DNA from: a virus
DNA length: 64,000 nt
IMG/VR virus record: IMGVR_UViG_3300015372_000001
Coordinates: 16,738-80,737 of that record
Direction: 5' to 3' (one strand)
Below the pieces are notes generated by a model. The model was not told where the DNA came from and searched no databases. It was given only the letters and a program-made list of their open reading frames with translations. This document shows positions 40,126 to 47,462 of this stretch, in pieces. A program made the translations under genes and the position numbers. Each line of letters starts with the position of its first letter. Positions within the stretch are counted from its first letter, which is position 1.

Positions 40126-40878
40126 ATGAAGTTCTCTGAGACGATCAAGCTGGCCGATCCTGGGCTGGTGGTGAGCAAGCGGCACGAGGCCTGGATCACC
40201 GAGCTCGACCACCACATGTACAGCCAGCGGGCGATCGACTTCGCCCAGGCCCAGCTCGGCTCGGTGGGCCGGAAGAGGTCGGGCACGATCAGCGCCTCGT
40301 CCCTGGGCGAGTGCGGCCGGTACCAGCAGTTCGTCTACCTGGGGATGCCCAAGCTGCTCCCCGATGCGAAGAACGCCGCGAAGATGGCCAACGGGTCGTT
40401 CATGCACCTGAGGTGGCAGATGGAGGGGTTGACCGAGGGCTGGCTGTCCCATGCCGAGGTGCCCTTGGACAAGAACGTCTTCGGGCTGAGCGGGACCATG
40501 GACGGGCTGCTGTACGACGACTCGATCCTGGAGCTGAAGAGCATCAACACCAACGGATTCAGTCGTGTGGTGACCTTCGGCCCACTGATCCCGCACCTGT
40601 TCCAGATGGCCACCTACATGATGTGCAGCGGCATCGACAAGGGCGTCTTCATCTACGAGAACAAGGACAACCAGGAGTACAAGGAGATCGTGGTCACCCC
40701 CGACGACGTGGACTTCGAGGAGACCAGGATCAGGGCCGAGTGGATGTGGGGTTCCACGGTCACCAAGAAGCTGCACGAGCCGCTGGGCAAGTGCATCGAC
40801 CGAGAAGGCTGGGAGTACAACTCGTGCCCGTTCCGTGACCGGTGCCTGTCGATCACGAGCTGGGAGGAGGTCGGGTGA
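40126..40878 (+). CDS. Cas4/RecB-like PD-(D/E)XK nuclease
   Basis: 250 residues from ATG 40126 behind AGGAG. GLSGTMDGLL and ILELKSIN form the D...ExK active site near residues 122-145. Cys at GECGRY and the C-terminal CPFRDRC fit the Fe-S cluster of Cas4-like exonucleases. A role in recombination or end processing is inferred. TAGTGT upstream may belong to a promoter. Confidence 0.83.
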   Translation: MKFSETIKLADPGLVVSKRHEAWITELDHHMYSQRAIDFAQAQLGSVGRKRSGTISASSLGECGRYQQFVYLGMPKLLPDAKNAAKMANGSFMHLRWQMEGLTEGWLSHAEVPLDKNVFGLSGTMDGLLYDDSILELKSINTNGFSRVVTFGPLIPHLFQMATYMMCSGIDKGVFIYENKDNQEYKEIVVTPDDVDFEETRIRAEWMWGSTVTKKLHEPLGKCIDREGWEYNSCPFRDRCLSITSWEEVG

Positions 40879-41081
40879 ACAGCGTTGTCAACATCGTCTG
40901 GTGCCCGTACTGCGAGGAGCCCATCGACTACCCCTGTCTGACCGTGAGCGGGAAGAAGAGCCGGGTCCTGCACCAGGCTCGCCTGATTGCGTCCGGGGGA
41001 CCGATCTGCACCGAGTGCGGCAACGACCTGGCGGCCGAGGGCCAGCAGCTGTGCCTGGAGTGCCTGGAGGCTACGTCGTGA
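40875..41081 (+). CDS. zinc-ribbon protein
   Basis: 68 residues from GTG 40875 (GTGA overlap). CPYC, CTEC and CLEC knuckles predict two ribbons or one bipartite site. Coupled to the nuclease gene. Confidence 0.72.
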   Translation: MNSVVNIVWCPYCEEPIDYPCLTVSGKKSRVLHQARLIASGGPICTECGNDLAAEGQQLCLECLEATS

Positions 41082-41245
41082 AGACGATCAGGCTCGAGAC
41101 CGTCCAGGAGATCTGCAAGCTGCTGGAGATCGACCCCGAGGACACCCTGGAGATCTACATCGGGGTGCACGAGGTGACGGTGACCAGGCGGCACGGGTTC
41201 ATCAGCCGGAAGATCATCGCCGACGATGCCGAGGAGTCGGAGTGA
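41078..41245 (+). CDS. hypothetical small protein
   Basis: 55 residues from GTG 41078. TIRLETVQEICKLLEIDPED and IYIGVHEVTVTRR. Coupled on both sides. No family recognised. Confidence 0.6.
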   Translation: MKTIRLETVQEICKLLEIDPEDTLEIYIGVHEVTVTRRHGFISRKIIADDAEESE

Positions 41246-41661
41246 GGATTGAGCCGTCCCGACAGCCGAGCGTCCGTGCGCCGGCCAAGTTCGGGCACAA
41301 GCTGACCGATGTCGAGGTGCTCTCCGGACTGCCCGATGTCGAGGACCTGCACGACGAGCTGCTGGGCTACGCCAACATCATCCTGGGCCGGGCAGACCCG
41401 CCGGCCGACATGGACTCGGTGCTGGACCTGATGGAGATCGCCGCGGCCTACTACGCGCGGGCCAAGGAGATCGACATGCTGATCCACTGGGAGGAGCAGA
41501 ACCGGCGCGTGATCAGGGGCAGCCCGTACTACAAGTTCCGCACCGGACAACTGAGGAGCTTCATCGAGATGGCCAAGATGATGGCCGACCTGGGGAGCAG
41601 GCGACTGACCCAGGAGCGGCTGTTGTTCGAGGCAAGGTACGACGCGAACGGAGATGTGTGA
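41242..41661 (+). CDS. hypothetical helical protein
   Basis: 139 residues from GTG 41242. Long helices including LHDELLGYANIILGRAD and YYARAKEIDMLIHWEEQN. The longer upstream frame shadows earlier genes. Similar four-helix proteins occur near recombination nucleases in actinophages; function unknown. Confidence 0.68.
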   Translation: MRIEPSRQPSVRAPAKFGHKLTDVEVLSGLPDVEDLHDELLGYANIILGRADPPADMDSVLDLMEIAAAYYARAKEIDMLIHWEEQNRRVIRGSPYYKFRTGQLRSFIEMAKMMADLGSRRLTQERLLFEARYDANGDV

Positions 41662-42146
41662 TGGGCACCAAGCGGGCCAGGAGCCAGCGCTGGATGGAGG
41701 GTGCGGAGGTGGCGCGGGTCGGGACCGCAGGCCATCAGGCGATGTACCAGATGGAGCGGTTGATCCAGGGTCAGCACCCGGAGAAGAACCCGATCAGGCA
41801 GCTGGTGCTGATGAAGAAGTACGGCCGCAGTCTGATGGAGCTGGTCTTCATGATGACCAAGGTGCAGAAGGTGATGCGCGAGCAGATGATGATGGACACG
41901 CCGAACCAGGGTCTGCCCTGGACCGAGCAGGAGGATGAGCTGGTGGTTCGGGACCGGGCCGAGGGGATGGAGATCCACGAGATCGCCCGGTCCTTGGGCA
42001 GGACGCCGGCCGCGATCGCGACCAGGCTGAGCGTGCTGATCGGAGTGCCGAGGTCGGAGATCGTGACCGCCTACATCGACGGCACGGTGGACACCGAGCG
42101 GGTGCGTGGGATCTTCCACGGTGTGGCCAAGCGGGTGGCGGGGTGA
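41661..42146 (+). CDS. SANT/Myb-like helix-turn-helix protein
   Basis: 161 residues from ATG 41661 (TGATG overlap). Residues about 85-130 (PWTEQEDELVVRDRAEGM, EIARSLGRTPAAIATRL) match a SANT/Myb-type DNA-binding motif. N-terminus is Met/Gln-rich helical. Probable DNA-binding protein. Confidence 0.7.
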   Translation: MGTKRARSQRWMEGAEVARVGTAGHQAMYQMERLIQGQHPEKNPIRQLVLMKKYGRSLMELVFMMTKVQKVMREQMMMDTPNQGLPWTEQEDELVVRDRAEGMEIHEIARSLGRTPAAIATRLSVLIGVPRSEIVTAYIDGTVDTERVRGIFHGVAKRVAG

Positions 42147-42358
42147 CCGAGAAGATCCCGGACGAGGTGATCAAGCAGGCCCTGGCCCAGGCGGCGTGGG
42201 ACAAGAGGAAGTCCCTGACCCAGTACCGGATCGCGATCGAGACCGCTCATCAGCACGGCTGGGGGCACACCAGAATCGCACGAGTGTGCGGGGTGAGTGA
42301 GGCCGCCATCCGCAACTACCTGCGGCGATCCAAGAGTAAGGCCAAGGGGCGGAGATAG
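42143..42358 (+). CDS. helix-turn-helix protein
   Basis: 71 residues from GTG 42143. GWGHTRIARVCGVSEAAIRN is a resolvase/sigma-like helix-turn-helix, followed by a Lys/Arg tail. Ends the recombination gene cluster. Confidence 0.7.
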   Translation: MTEKIPDEVIKQALAQAAWDKRKSLTQYRIAIETAHQHGWGHTRIARVCGVSEAAIRNYLRRSKSKAKGRR

Positions 42359-42368
42359 GTGGTTACTG

Positions 42369-43121
42369 ATGGTTGACATAACGTTGCATGCGATGCACTG
42401 TTCGATGCAGTTCGCGGACTCGGCCAAGCAGAAGCAGGCCGATGCAGCGAAGATCTTCGGCCGGGCCAAGAGCAGGGGCGTGCACTGGATCACCGGCACC
42501 GAGGCGGGGATGGCGAAGAGCGCCGACCTGCGCAAGGCACTGGGCAAGGCAGCCGACGCCACCGACTACCGGTTCACCGTGCAGAGCGATGTCTGGATCG
42601 CGGTCAGGAAGGACCTGATCCTGCCGGGGACCTGGAAGCGAGGGTTCATCCAGACCCTGGAGGCGAGCACCGGGAGCCAGACCTTCTCTGACCGGGGGAT
42701 CCTGTGGGCCCAGTTCGACACCGCCGAGGTTGGGCTGGTGAGCGTGGGGTGCAGCCACTACATGACCAACGGCCGGAAGCCGGGGGACGAGTACTACCAG
42801 GCCAACACCAAGCTGACCAGGGCGATCGGGGAGTGGGGCAAGGTGCACGGGAAGGGCGCGCAGCTGTGCTTCTACGGAGGCGATGCCAACATCGTGGACC
42901 GGACCGACGACGTGTTCCGGGGCAAGCCGTTCACCACCCTGGCCGATGAGCTGAAGGACTGGGAGAACTCGGGGCACGGGAGCATCGACATCATCGCCTC
43001 CTATGACGCCGACAGGCGGGTCAAGGGCAAGTACTGGCGGGTGCTGGACGACTCCGAGTTCCACCTGAACACCGACCACTACGCCTGCGAGGGCGGGTTC
43101 ACGGTGACCAGGAAGACGTGA
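42369..43121 (+). CDS. endonuclease/exonuclease/phosphatase-fold protein (copy 1)
   Basis: 250 residues from ATG 42369. An N-terminal strand (ITLHAMHCSMQF), WITGTEAG with the Glu expected for metal binding, SVGCSHYMTNG, CFYGGDANIVDR and a terminal NTDHYACEG follow the EEP (DNase I-like) layout. No signal peptide. Similar to 44209-45162. Actual substrate unknown; it could act on host DNA or be virion-associated. Confidence 0.75.
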   Translation: MVDITLHAMHCSMQFADSAKQKQADAAKIFGRAKSRGVHWITGTEAGMAKSADLRKALGKAADATDYRFTVQSDVWIAVRKDLILPGTWKRGFIQTLEASTGSQTFSDRGILWAQFDTAEVGLVSVGCSHYMTNGRKPGDEYYQANTKLTRAIGEWGKVHGKGAQLCFYGGDANIVDRTDDVFRGKPFTTLADELKDWENSGHGSIDIIASYDADRRVKGKYWRVLDDSEFHLNTDHYACEGGFTVTRKT

Positions 43122-43125
43122 TCGC

Positions 43126-43137
43126 TAGCCTGAGCAC
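43126..43137 (+). promoter_or_regulatory. TAnnnT -10-like box at a leaderless-type start
   Basis: TAGCCT (43126-43131), six bases, then ATG 43138. A GTGACC 16 bp upstream could act as -35. No Shine-Dalgarno sequence precedes the gene. Confidence 0.42.
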
Positions 43138-43728
43138 ATGGCCAAGGTGCGGGCTCACTGGGCGGCGATCGGGGACTCGCTGACCTTCGGCTGGGGCTCC
43201 ACCGACCCCGCCACCAAGGCGTACCCGGTGATCGCGGGGCTGCCCAGGATCGGCAAGCCGGGGCAGTGCCTGACCATCCCAGGCCCCTGGCCGGCGCTGA
43301 TCGACACCTTCGCCAACGAGGTGAACAACCTGAAGGCCGACTTCGGGGTGAACGCGATCGTGGTGGAGATCGGGCTGAACGACCTGCGGCGCAGGGACAA
43401 GCTCTACGACGACATGCTGGCCGGGTACCAGCACCTGGCGAAGGTGGGGGACAACCACCATGTGAAGGTGGTGTTCTCCACGATCACGCCCTGGGGAGCA
43501 GGCAGCACCACGGCGACAGCGCTCAAGCAGCAGAACCGGGCTCAGCTCAACCACTGGGTGCGGACCACGGTGGGGTTCGTGGAGTACGCGATCCCGATGG
43601 GCAACGCCACGTTGAGGCCCGAGTTCGACAGCGGCGACCACACCCATCCCAGTGATGCCGGGCATGCCCGGATGGGCGGGGTGCTGGCTGCCTACGCGGC
43701 CCTGCACCAGGAGATCAAGAAGCCCTGA
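43138..43728 (+). CDS. SGNH/GDSL hydrolase
   Basis: 196 residues. Block I IGDSLTFGWG (nucleophile Ser14), GLNDLR in block III and DHTHPSDAGH with the catalytic Asp/His in block V are intact. SGNH enzymes cleave esters on carbohydrates, lipids or peptidoglycan. No signal peptide, so it acts in the cytoplasm or is carried by virions. It sits between two EEP-fold genes and a regulator. Confidence 0.87.
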   Translation: MAKVRAHWAAIGDSLTFGWGSTDPATKAYPVIAGLPRIGKPGQCLTIPGPWPALIDTFANEVNNLKADFGVNAIVVEIGLNDLRRRDKLYDDMLAGYQHLAKVGDNHHVKVVFSTITPWGAGSTTATALKQQNRAQLNHWVRTTVGFVEYAIPMGNATLRPEFDSGDHTHPSDAGHARMGGVLAAYAALHQEIKKP

Positions 43729-43731
43729 TAG

Positions 43732-43822
43732 CGTCAGACGTTTGCTGATAACGTCTGACGTTATGGCGAGAAAACCCCTGGATACGTCAGACGAAACCCT
43801 CCGACTGACCATTCGTCTGACG
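43732..43822. promoter_or_regulatory. four-copy operator array of the RHH gene
   Basis: CGTCAGACG at 43732-43740 and 43785-43793; its reverse complement CGTCTGACG at 43752-43760 and 43814-43822. The first pair brackets a possible -10 (TAACGT, 43749-43754) before ATG 43763. The second pair lies inside the first 20 codons. Autoregulation is inferred. Confidence 0.75.
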
Positions 43823-44098
43823 AAACAGCAACTGGCGCTGTTGGACTCCCAGCGTGGAGGCGCGTCCCGGAGTTCCTACGTGCGCGAGCTGATCGAGCAC
43901 GGGATGGCGCAGAAGACCCTGCGTGACATTCCGCCCATGCAACCGACCCGAGTCGGGGAGCGGATGATCGTGGTCGAGCCCTTGGAACCGGTGCGGGAGC
44001 ATCTGCACCGGTACATCAAGGGCGACGAAGCTGGGTACGTCCGTGGCACCAAGGTCTACCTCTACACCTGCGAGTGCGGGGAGACCGAGGTTCGATGA
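43763..44098 (+). CDS. ribbon-helix-helix DNA-binding protein
   Basis: 111 residues from ATG 43763, with no Shine-Dalgarno sequence. LRLTIRLTKQQLALLDSQRG and SYVRELIEHGM give the beta-strand/helix/helix pattern of RHH repressors (residues about 13-48). The C-terminal part with CECGE may bind metal. The operator-like array upstream and within its own codons points to self-repression, perhaps also control of neighbouring genes. Confidence 0.8.
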   Translation: MARKPLDTSDETLRLTIRLTKQQLALLDSQRGGASRSSYVRELIEHGMAQKTLRDIPPMQPTRVGERMIVVEPLEPVREHLHRYIKGDEAGYVRGTKVYLYTCECGETEVR

Positions 44099-44108
44099 GG
44101 GAGGACCG

Positions 44109-44201
44109 ATGAGCCGAGAAGTCTTCCAGTGGATCGTGGTGATCGAGCTGTTCGTGATCATCCTGCTGCTGGCCCTGCCCCTGCGTGGGAGGGTGCGATG
44201 A
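44109..44201 (+). CDS. small membrane peptide
   Basis: 30 residues with GGGAGGA upstream. A single hydrophobic helix (WIVVIELFVIILLLALPL) ends in RGRVR. The strong binding site supports it. Confidence 0.55.
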   Translation: MSREVFQWIVVIELFVIILLLALPLRGRVR

Positions 44202-44208
44202 TGAGCCT

Positions 44209-45162
44209 GTGTCAGGCCATGCGTCCTTCACTCACATCCACTGCTCCTCGCGGTTCGACCGGAGTGCGGCTGCGCTCGAGGTAGACCTCGACCGGTGGAT
44301 GGAGAACAGCTCGCTGATCACCCTGACCGAGGTGGCGTCATCAGACCGGGCCTCAAAGCTGCGAGAGCAGGGCTGGGGTCACTTCGTGGCCTCGGAGGGC
44401 GGCCGCTCCGACGATGCCGCGATCGCCTGGGAGAAGAAGACCTGGCGTGACCAGGAGCACTGGGCCAAGAAGCTGCACGGCAGCTTCGGCAGCGGGGCGT
44501 TGCTGGTCTCGGGGCTGTGGTGCTCCGATGTCCTGCTCAAGCACGTCGGAACCGGGCAGACCCTGATCGTCAGCGTCTCCCACATGCCCGCGCATGTGAA
44601 CGGGACCGAGGGGTTCTCCAACATCCGCAACGAGCCGGCCGCGATCTGGGCTGCCCGCAAGCAGGCCTACCAGCAGGGGATGGACCAGTGGTCCACCCAT
44701 GTCCAGGACATCTGCCGGCGGAAGAAGCCGGATGCGCTGATGGTGGTGGGCGACTTCAACGTCAACCTCAAGGACGACTGGTTCCGGGCCTACATGAAGC
44801 AGCACTGGAAGCCGCTGGACCTGACCTTGGCCTGGAAGCACTTCCCGACCGAGGGCGGAACCCTGGGTGGGAACCGGATCATCGACGGCACCTACTACCA
44901 CGGGATGTCCACCGATGGCGCGGTCCTGCAGCCGCGGGTGAACAGTAGCGACCACCGCCCCTACAAGGAGTCCTTCGCCCTGGGCGCGACCGAGCCGGTC
45001 GAGTTCTACGACCCGGCCACCGGCCACATCGGTCCGGGCGTGGAGTGGTGGGGCTTCGGCGACTACGCCTACGACGAGATGTTCGAGAAGCAGACCGTCG
45101 ATGACGACGGGAACGTGGTCGTGTCCTTCGACTTCTCCGGCCTCGACCCGAACTTCTTCTAA
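44209..45162 (+). CDS. endonuclease/exonuclease/phosphatase-fold protein (copy 2)
   Basis: 317 residues if it starts at GTG 44209; GTG 44185 is possible. LITLTEVASSD holds the metal-binding Glu; VSVSHMPAHV, VVGDFNVNLKDDW and a C-terminal SSDHRPYKESF complete the EEP (DNase I-like) active site. Similar in plan to 42369-43121 but longer at the C-terminus. Substrate unknown. Confidence 0.82.
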   Translation: MSGHASFTHIHCSSRFDRSAAALEVDLDRWMENSSLITLTEVASSDRASKLREQGWGHFVASEGGRSDDAAIAWEKKTWRDQEHWAKKLHGSFGSGALLVSGLWCSDVLLKHVGTGQTLIVSVSHMPAHVNGTEGFSNIRNEPAAIWAARKQAYQQGMDQWSTHVQDICRRKKPDALMVVGDFNVNLKDDWFRAYMKQHWKPLDLTLAWKHFPTEGGTLGGNRIIDGTYYHGMSTDGAVLQPRVNSSDHRPYKESFALGATEPVEFYDPATGHIGPGVEWWGFGDYAYDEMFEKQTVDDDGNVVVSFDFSGLDPNFF

Positions 45163-45170
45163 GGAGCGAG

Positions 45171-45668
45171 ATGAGCGTCCTGATCGGGATCGACCTGGGG
45201 GTGCGCAAGATCGCGCTGGCGGTGTTCATCGAGAACTCGCTGGCGGTCACCCACGCCTACGAGTCGAACGCCAAGGACCGCGATGTCCAGCTGATGCAGC
45301 TGGGCCACTACGCCCTGGATGTGGTCCAGCTCCATGCTGCGGATTCGGTCTGGACCGAGGACGTGCTGATGGGCAACAACCGCAAGTACTCGCTGGCCCT
45401 GGCCGAGACCAAGGGCGCGGTGCTGGGCTCGCTGTCCCACCTGCGACCGGCCTGCGACATCCGTACGGTCAACGTCAAGGCCTGGAAGAAGGAGGTCGTC
45501 GGGAACGGAAACGCCGGCAAGGAACAGGTGAGTAACTACATCGTTGCCACTCACCCTGCGTATGCTGCGGTCTGTGACGGGGACCAGGACCGCATCGACG
45601 CCACCTGTGTTGCCCTCTACGGACTCCGAATCACCTCCCGAGTACGAGAGCTGCGACTCGCCGAGTAG
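45171..45668 (+). CDS. RuvC-like Holliday junction resolvase
   Basis: 165 residues behind AAGGAG. IGIDLGVRKIALAV (Asp8), VWTEDVLMG (Glu) and DGDQDRIDATCVAL (Asp pair) make an RNase H-fold resolvase active site. It cuts branched DNA before packaging. The 3-prime end overlaps the WhiB-like frame by 95 nt, and codon use there differs from the rest, as expected for dual coding. Confidence 0.85.
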   Translation: MSVLIGIDLGVRKIALAVFIENSLAVTHAYESNAKDRDVQLMQLGHYALDVVQLHAADSVWTEDVLMGNNRKYSLALAETKGAVLGSLSHLRPACDIRTVNVKAWKKEVVGNGNAGKEQVSNYIVATHPAYAAVCDGDQDRIDATCVALYGLRITSRVRELRLAE

Positions 45669-46161
45669 CTACCTGCTGGACGACTGGCTGGATCTGACCG
45701 GGCAGCGCATCCCCGACTCCGATGACCAGCGGTGGGTCAGCTACAACGTCTCCGACCTCTACCCGGAGTGGCAGGACCAGGCGCACTGCGCGGGGGTCGG
45801 GGTGCAGTACTACTTCGGCGAGTCGATCCAGCAGGTGCGTCGCGCGTCCAAGCTGTGCGATGTCTGCCCGGTCTTCTACGACTGCCTGTTCCACGCCCTG
45901 GTCAACCGCGAGGGCTACGGGGTCTGGGCCGGCACATCGGGCCGGATGAGACGGCGGATCTTCAAGATGGTGGACACTGGTCAAACCACTGTGGCAGAGG
46001 TGATGGAGGTGTTCCGCCGTGGCGAAGGGGACAGGTACCGGATCGGGGCCCAAGAAGCAGGTCAGTACCGTGAGCTCGCTCCGGAGCCCGTCGCGCGAGG
46101 AGCACTGGACGAGGGCACGAGAGGCCTTCGACCTGAGGCTGGAGGGGCACTCGCCCTCTGA
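45574..46161 (+). CDS. WhiB-like transcription factor
   Basis: Up to 195 residues from GTG 45574; the start is uncertain. The Fe-S ligands AHC, LCDVC and DC and the G[VI]WAG turn (GVWAGTSGRMRRRI) are all present, so it should bind a 4Fe-4S cluster and host sigma factor. Its frame continues 143 nt into the next gene; those last ~47 residues look like a shadow of that gene. Overlaps ruvC at its start. Confidence 0.85.
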   Translation: MTGTRTASTPPVLPSTDSESPPEYESCDSPSSYLLDDWLDLTGQRIPDSDDQRWVSYNVSDLYPEWQDQAHCAGVGVQYYFGESIQQVRRASKLCDVCPVFYDCLFHALVNREGYGVWAGTSGRMRRRIFKMVDTGQTTVAEVMEVFRRGEGDRYRIGAQEAGQYRELAPEPVARGALDEGTRGLRPEAGGALAL

Positions 46162-46492
46162 GATCGCGGCCATCCTGGCGGTCACTCCCGAGTCGGTGAC
46201 CCAGATGCTGAGCGAGCTGTACGGGTTCGACGCGGCCTACCTGACCGAGCAGGAGCGGACCACCGCCCTGGCCACCGAGGTGATGCGGCTGGACAAGCTG
46301 CAGACCGCGGTCTGGCCGGCGGCGATGATGGGCGATCCGAAGTCCGTGGACTCCGCAGTGCGGATCATCATGGCGCGGGCCAAGATCACCGGCCTGGAGC
46401 AGGCCGACCCGGTGGTGAACAAGAACCTGGTGCTGATCATGGGGGACAAGGAGGAGGACTACATCAAGGCCCTGCAGGCGGCTACCGAGTAG
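46019..46492 (+). CDS. helix-turn-helix protein, possible small terminase-like
   Basis: 157 residues from GTG 46019 (GGAGG upstream). EAFDLRLEGHSPSEIAAILA and VTPESVTQMLSELYG form a helix-turn-helix; the C-terminal half is helical with MARAKITGLEQADPV. Small terminase or regulatory DNA-binding protein are both possible. It lies about 11 kb from the large terminase. Confidence 0.62.
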   Translation: MAKGTGTGSGPKKQVSTVSSLRSPSREEHWTRAREAFDLRLEGHSPSEIAAILAVTPESVTQMLSELYGFDAAYLTEQERTTALATEVMRLDKLQTAVWPAAMMGDPKSVDSAVRIIMARAKITGLEQADPVVNKNLVLIMGDKEEDYIKALQAATE

Positions 46493-46505
46493 CACGCGCA
46501 GCCCG

Positions 46506-46518
46506 TAGGGTTCGCCCC
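46506..46518 (+). promoter_or_regulatory. TAnnnT -10-like box at a leaderless-type start
   Basis: TAGGGT (46506-46511), seven bases, then ATG 46519. No -35 match or Shine-Dalgarno sequence. Confidence 0.4.
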
Positions 46519-46947
46519 ATGGCAGCCAAGCGGACCTCGCTCCCCATGACCGAGCTCACCGCAGAGCAGCTGCTACTGCATGTTGTGATCCCGTCCCTCA
46601 ACCGCCTGGAGAAGAAGATGACCGACCTTGGAACAGCAGTAGCAGACCTGCAGTCTGCAGTGGACGGAGTGGCCCAGCGGCTGCTCCCGGAGATCGCCAA
46701 CCTCGAGGCCGCTCTGGCCGCTGCCCAGGCAGACGACGCGGATGCGGCTGCGGCTGCTGCCGACGCGGCTACCGCGGTGGCCAACATCCGGACCGAGGTG
46801 GACCGGCTGAACGCGCTCGGCACCGACCCGAGCACGCCGGTGGACACCGAGACCCCGCCGGTCGAGCCGCCTCCGGTCGAGGTGCCGGCCGACCCGAACG
46901 CTCCGGTCGTGGACAACACCCTCCCCGGCGACCTGCCGGTCGAGTAG
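46519..46947 (+). CDS. coiled-coil protein with Pro-rich tail
   Basis: 142 residues. A central coiled coil (residues about 15-95, Ala/Asp/Glu heptads) is followed by a Pro/Val-rich disordered tail. Common in front of tail-fibre genes of actinophages; probably virion-associated. No catalytic motif. Confidence 0.68.
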   Translation: MAAKRTSLPMTELTAEQLLLHVVIPSLNRLEKKMTDLGTAVADLQSAVDGVAQRLLPEIANLEAALAAAQADDADAAAAAADAATAVANIRTEVDRLNALGTDPSTPVDTETPPVEPPPVEVPADPNAPVVDNTLPGDLPVE

Positions 46948-46969
46948 GCTACAACCGCTGCGACCACGG

Positions 46970-47019
46970 CGAAGGCCTCGTACCGATCCTGCCCCATGCT
47001 GGACGGTCCGGGGCCTTCG
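46970..47019 (+). terminator. possible terminator
   Basis: CGAAGGCC pairs with GGCCTTCG across a 34-nt loop, followed by TTCTGGG. Lies after the coiled-coil gene. Confidence 0.4.
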
Positions 47020-47051
47020 TTCTGGGTAGCGGAGATCGGGATGATGGAGAC

Positions 47052-47462
47052 ATGGTTGCCGCGAACGTGCCGATGGAGATCGACCAGGGCGAGGACTGGA
47101 CCACCACGATCGTCTACACCGACGACTTCGATGAGCCCTACCACCTCGTCGCCCCGTGCCGGCTGGACATCAAGTCCAGGCAGGGAGCGATCCAGCTCAC
47201 CCTGGAGACCCCGGACGAGGAGGTGCCCGAGGGCACGATCCCGGCGATCGGGATCAGCGAGGACATCGGGTTGATCCAGCTGCACATCGAGGACTCGGTG
47301 ACCGCCTCGATGGTGCCCGGGGTCTACAAGTACGACCTGTTCGTGACCGTGAACGACGGCGACGAGTACGCCGGGAACCAGGTGCAGCGGCTGATCGCGG
47401 GCACCTGCACGGTCAACCAGCGGATCACCATCCTCAACGGCACCGCACCTCCGGAGGACTGA
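47052..47462 (+). CDS. beta-sandwich structural protein (LtfC-like)
   Basis: 136 residues behind GGAGAC. EIDQGEDWTTTIVYTDDFDE and a beta-rich body with a C-terminal CTVNQRITI resemble the LtfC-like beta-sandwich proteins of actinophages, linked to tail fibres. Coupled to the next gene (TGATG). Confidence 0.72.
   Translation: MVAANVPMEIDQGEDWTTTIVYTDDFDEPYHLVAPCRLDIKSRQGAIQLTLETPDEEVPEGTIPAIGISEDIGLIQLHIEDSVTASMVPGVYKYDLFVTVNDGDEYAGNQVQRLIAGTCTVNQRITILNGTAPPED

Noticed and set aside
42374-42400. TTGACA as a promoter -35
   Set aside because: It lies inside the first codons of the EEP gene and no -10 follows at proper distance.
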